This document shows positions 6,436-8,470 of a stretch of DNA of 8,470 nt, in pieces; the stretch's first letter is position 1, and each line of letters begins with the position of its first letter. Origin of the DNA: Oscillospiraceae bacterium (GTDB lineage: Bacteria > Bacillota > Clostridia > Oscillospirales > Oscillospiraceae); contig CACXBO010000072.1 of assembly GCA_902765975.1 (NCBI GenBank), forward strand, positions 1-8,470, written 5' to 3'. The position numbers and the translations under genes were made by a program. The notes below the pieces were generated by a model that saw only the letters and a list, made by a program, of their open reading frames with translations, was not told where the DNA came from and made no database searches.

Positions 6436-6469
6436 ACCACTTGACATTCTCTGACTATAGTGGTAAATT
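6436..6469 (+). promoter_or_regulatory. groESL promoter, with an overlapping inverted repeat
   Basis: A perfect -35 TTGACA (6441-6446), a 17-bp spacer, TG at 6461-6462 and -10 TAAATT (6464-6469, 4/6) form a vegetative-type promoter with an extended -10. The start would be near 6476, giving a leader of about 60 bases. An inverted repeat ACCACT (6436-6441) / AGTGGT (6459-6464) touches both promoter elements. Confidence 0.8.
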
Positions 6470-6494
6470 AGCACTCGGCGAAAAAGAGTGCCAA
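6468..6494 (+). promoter_or_regulatory. CIRCE operator (HrcA binding site)
   Basis: TTAGCACTC (6468-6476), nine bases, then GAGTGCCAA (6486-6494). The left arm matches the CIRCE consensus exactly; the right arm differs at one position (C for T). It overlaps the last two bases of the -10 and the expected start point, so HrcA bound here would block transcription. Established knowledge: CIRCE/HrcA relieves repression of groE on heat or unfolded-protein stress, because HrcA needs GroEL to stay active. hrcA itself is not in the window. Confidence 0.96.
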
Positions 6495-6521
6495 AAATGT
6501 TTTATATTGTATTTATTATAT

Positions 6522-6527
6522 AGGAGG
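6522..6527 (+). promoter_or_regulatory. groES ribosome binding site
   Basis: AGGAGG is a full match to the anti-Shine-Dalgarno sequence, eight bases before ATG 6536. A nearer ATG (6531) is only three bases away and reads Met-Gln-stop, so 6536 is the start. Confidence 0.9.
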
Positions 6528-6535
6528 CATATGCA

Positions 6536-6820
6536 ATGACGTTAAAACCACTTGCCGACAGAGTCATCCTGAAGCGCGTAGCAGCGGAGGAGACCACAAA
6601 ATCGGGCATCATACTCACCTCATCCGCCCAGGAGAAGCCCCAGGTCTATGAGGTCATAGCTGTAGGTCCCGGCGGAGTTGTTGACGGAGTCGACGTCGTT
6701 ATGGACGTTGAGGTCGGCGACAGAGTTATAACCGGAAAATATACCGGAACAGAAGTCAAGCTCGAGGGCGAGGAGCTCACTATAGTCAAGCAGTCCGATA
6801 TCCTCGCTATCGTTGAGTAA
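6536..6820 (+). CDS. groES: Co-chaperonin GroES (Hsp10)
   Basis: This 94-residue protein is the lid of the chaperonin chamber: a heptamer that caps GroEL and encloses folding substrate. The family signature LKPLADRVILKR is at residues 3-14, the mobile GroEL-contacting loop with SGIIL is at about 17-33, and GPG (44-46) and GDRVITGKYTG follow. Length is normal (94-97). It is the first gene of the CIRCE-controlled operon, 17 bases upstream of groEL. Confidence 0.98.
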   Translation: MTLKPLADRVILKRVAAEETTKSGIILTSSAQEKPQVYEVIAVGPGGVVDGVDVVMDVEVGDRVITGKYTGTEVKLEGEELTIVKQSDILAIVE

Positions 6821-6837
6821 GGAAAGGAGAAGCAAAA

Positions 6838-8463
6838 ATGGCAAAGCAGATCGCATACGGTGAAGAAGCCCGCAGATATCTTGAAAACGGAGTTAATCAG
6901 CTTGCGAACACAGTCAAGCTTACGATAGGTCCAAAGGGCAGGAACGTTGTTCTCGACAAGAAGTTCGGCGCGCCGCTCATCACAAACGACGGAGTCACGA
7001 TAGCGAAGGAGATAGAGCTCAAGGATCCGTTTGAGAATATGGGCGCACAGCTCGTTAAGGAAGTCGCATCAAAGACGAACGACGTTGCAGGCGACGGCAC
7101 CACATCCGCCACCGTCCTTGCTCAGGCGATGATCCACGAGGGCATAAAGAACGTAGCCGCGGGCGCGAACCCGATGATAATGCGCAAGGGCATACAGAAG
7201 GCGGTCGACGCCGCTGTGGCAGCCCTAAAGGAGAACTCTCAGCCCGTTACCGGAGCTAAGGACATTGCCCGCGTAGGCGCTGTCTCCTCCGGCGACGAAC
7301 ACATCGGAGAGCTCATAGCCGAGGCTATGGAGAAGGTCGGACAAAACGGTGTTATAACGGTCGAGGAGTCGAAGACCGCCGAGACCTACAGCGAGGTTGT
7401 CGAGGGCATGCAGTTTGACCGCGGCTATATAACGCCCTATATGGTCACTGATACCGAGAAGATGGAGGCAGTTTACGACGATCCGTTCATACTAATAACG
7501 GATAAGAAGATCTCCAACATCCAGGAGGTCCTCCCCGTTCTCGAGCAGATAGTCCAGACGGGAAAGAAGCTCGTGATAATTGCCGAAGATGTCGACGGAG
7601 AGGCTCTTGCCACCATCATCCTCAACAAGCTTCGCGGAACCTTCAACTGCCTCTGTGTCAAGGCTCCCGGCTTCGGCGACAGGCGCAAGGAGATGCTCAA
7701 GGATATCGCCGCCCTCACCGGAGGTCAGGTGGTTTCCACCGAGCTCGGCATGGAGCTCAAGGACACGACTCTCGATATGCTCGGCTCCGCTCGTCAGGTA
7801 AAGAGCACGAAGGAGAACACGATAATCGTAGACGGCAACGGCGACAAGGCCGATATCGCCGCCAGAGTTGCCCAGATCAAGGCAGAGTACGAGGTATCCA
7901 CCTCCGAGTACGATAAGGAGAAGCTCCAGGAGCGTCTTGCAAAGCTCGCAGGCGGCGTCGCCGTTATCAAGGTCGGCGCGGCCACTGAGATAGAGATGAA
8001 GGAGAAGAAGCTCCGCATGGAGGACGCGCTTAACGCTACCCGCGCCGCCGTTGAGGAAGGCATCGTGGCGGGCGGCGGAACTGCCTACGTCGTAGCCGGA
8101 AAAGCCGTTTCAAAGCTCCTTTCCGAGGTCACCGGCGATGAGAAGACGGGAGTCGCTCTCGTTGCAAAGGCTCTTGAATCGCCTATCAAGCAGATAGCCG
8201 AGAACGCCGGACTTGAGGGAGCTGTTATCCTCGACAAGGTGAAGAACTCCGACGACGTGAATTTCGGATTCAACGCAGCCACTGAGGAATTCGGCGATAT
8301 GATCGAGTCCGGAGTCGTGGATCCGACAAAGGTCTGCCGCTCCGCCCTTGAAAACGCAGCCTCAGTCGCAAGCGTCGTGCTCACGACCGAGAGCCTTGTC
8401 GCAGACATTCCCGAGCCTCCCGCAGCCGCTCCCGCAAATCCCGATATGGGCGGCATGTATTGA
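6838..8463 (+). CDS. groEL: Chaperonin GroEL (Hsp60)
   Basis: This 541-residue protein forms the double-ring ATP-driven folding chamber. ATP-site residues are in place: TIGPKGRNV (29-37), D51, and GDGTTSAT with D86. D396, in RMEDALNATRAAVEEGIVAGGG, corresponds to the E. coli catalytic D398. The apical domain includes the substrate-binding stretch near residues 190-270. The C-terminal tail ends NPDMGGMY: the usual Gly-Met tail is present but short, and Tyr replaces the final Met. AAAGGAGA at 6823-6830 is the ribosome binding site, seven bases before the ATG. It is co-transcribed with groES under CIRCE. The gene is complete, with its stop seven bases before the window edge, so its terminator is not visible. 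Confidence 0.99.
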   Translation: MAKQIAYGEEARRYLENGVNQLANTVKLTIGPKGRNVVLDKKFGAPLITNDGVTIAKEIELKDPFENMGAQLVKEVASKTNDVAGDGTTSATVLAQAMIHEGIKNVAAGANPMIMRKGIQKAVDAAVAALKENSQPVTGAKDIARVGAVSSGDEHIGELIAEAMEKVGQNGVITVEESKTAETYSEVVEGMQFDRGYITPYMVTDTEKMEAVYDDPFILITDKKISNIQEVLPVLEQIVQTGKKLVIIAEDVDGEALATIILNKLRGTFNCLCVKAPGFGDRRKEMLKDIAALTGGQVVSTELGMELKDTTLDMLGSARQVKSTKENTIIVDGNGDKADIAARVAQIKAEYEVSTSEYDKEKLQERLAKLAGGVAVIKVGAATEIEMKEKKLRMEDALNATRAAVEEGIVAGGGTAYVVAGKAVSKLLSEVTGDEKTGVALVAKALESPIKQIAENAGLEGAVILDKVKNSDDVNFGFNAATEEFGDMIESGVVDPTKVCRSALENAASVASVVLTTESLVADIPEPPAAAPANPDMGGMY

Positions 8464-8470
8464 TATAAGC

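Noticed and set aside
6531..6539. ATG-CAA-TGA mini-frame before groES
   Set aside because: Too close to AGGAGG (three bases) to be used well, and the overlapping ATG 6536 is ideally spaced. Most likely chance.
8085..8456. Antisense frame within groEL (also 7473-7718 and 7794-8063)
   Set aside because: Ser/Ala/Thr-rich translations typical of frames opposite GroEL; no start signals.
1..8470. A defence system, CRISPR array, prophage or transposon
   Set aside because: No integrase, transposase, Cas-like gene, regular direct-repeat array or terminal inverted repeats are visible. All complete genes belong to well-known housekeeping families.

Overview
The window looks like chromosomal DNA of a Clostridia-type Bacillota, probably a gut or other anaerobic host-associated species. 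The grounds are a PcrA-type helicase with a clade-like insertion, a THUMP-Rossmann RNA methylase of the YpsC type, a DgkB/YegS lipid kinase, a HrcA/CIRCE-controlled groESL pair and a bacterial serpin. Base composition is moderate to high GC with very AT-rich gaps. ATA is used freely for isoleucine, even in groEL. The genus cannot be named from sequence alone. All protein genes are on the plus strand, and no phage, transposon or CRISPR signature is present.

Layout: (1) 3-209 is the C-terminal end of a serpin, cut by the window edge, followed by a strong GC-rich hairpin (219-242). (2) 210-443 has no protein gene, but 246-348 folds on paper into a compact three-way-junction RNA. It makes most sense on the minus strand, with a GAAA tetraloop and the 219-242 hairpin as its terminator. 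This is the one feature here with no obvious known identity. (3) 444-1028 is a family 4 (iron-sulfur) uracil-DNA glycosylase with its own extended -10 promoter and a textbook terminator (1130-1167). (4) 1247-6405 is a tightly packed four-gene operon: pcrA helicase, HAD phosphatase, 23S rRNA-type methyltransferase and diacylglycerol-kinase-family lipid kinase. It has a 4-bp gap and then two 4-bp ATGA overlaps, so the genes are probably co-transcribed and translationally coupled. (5) 6406-6535 is the groE control region: a near-consensus promoter with a CIRCE operator across its -10 and start point. (6) 6536-8463 is groES-groEL, complete.

Functionally this is mostly housekeeping: base excision repair, helicase-driven repair and replication restart, RNA modification, phosphate and lipid metabolism, and protein folding. 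The serpin is accessory and probably acts on proteases outside the cell. I do not see a new multi-gene system. The candidate structured RNA at 246-348 is the best lead for something undescribed.
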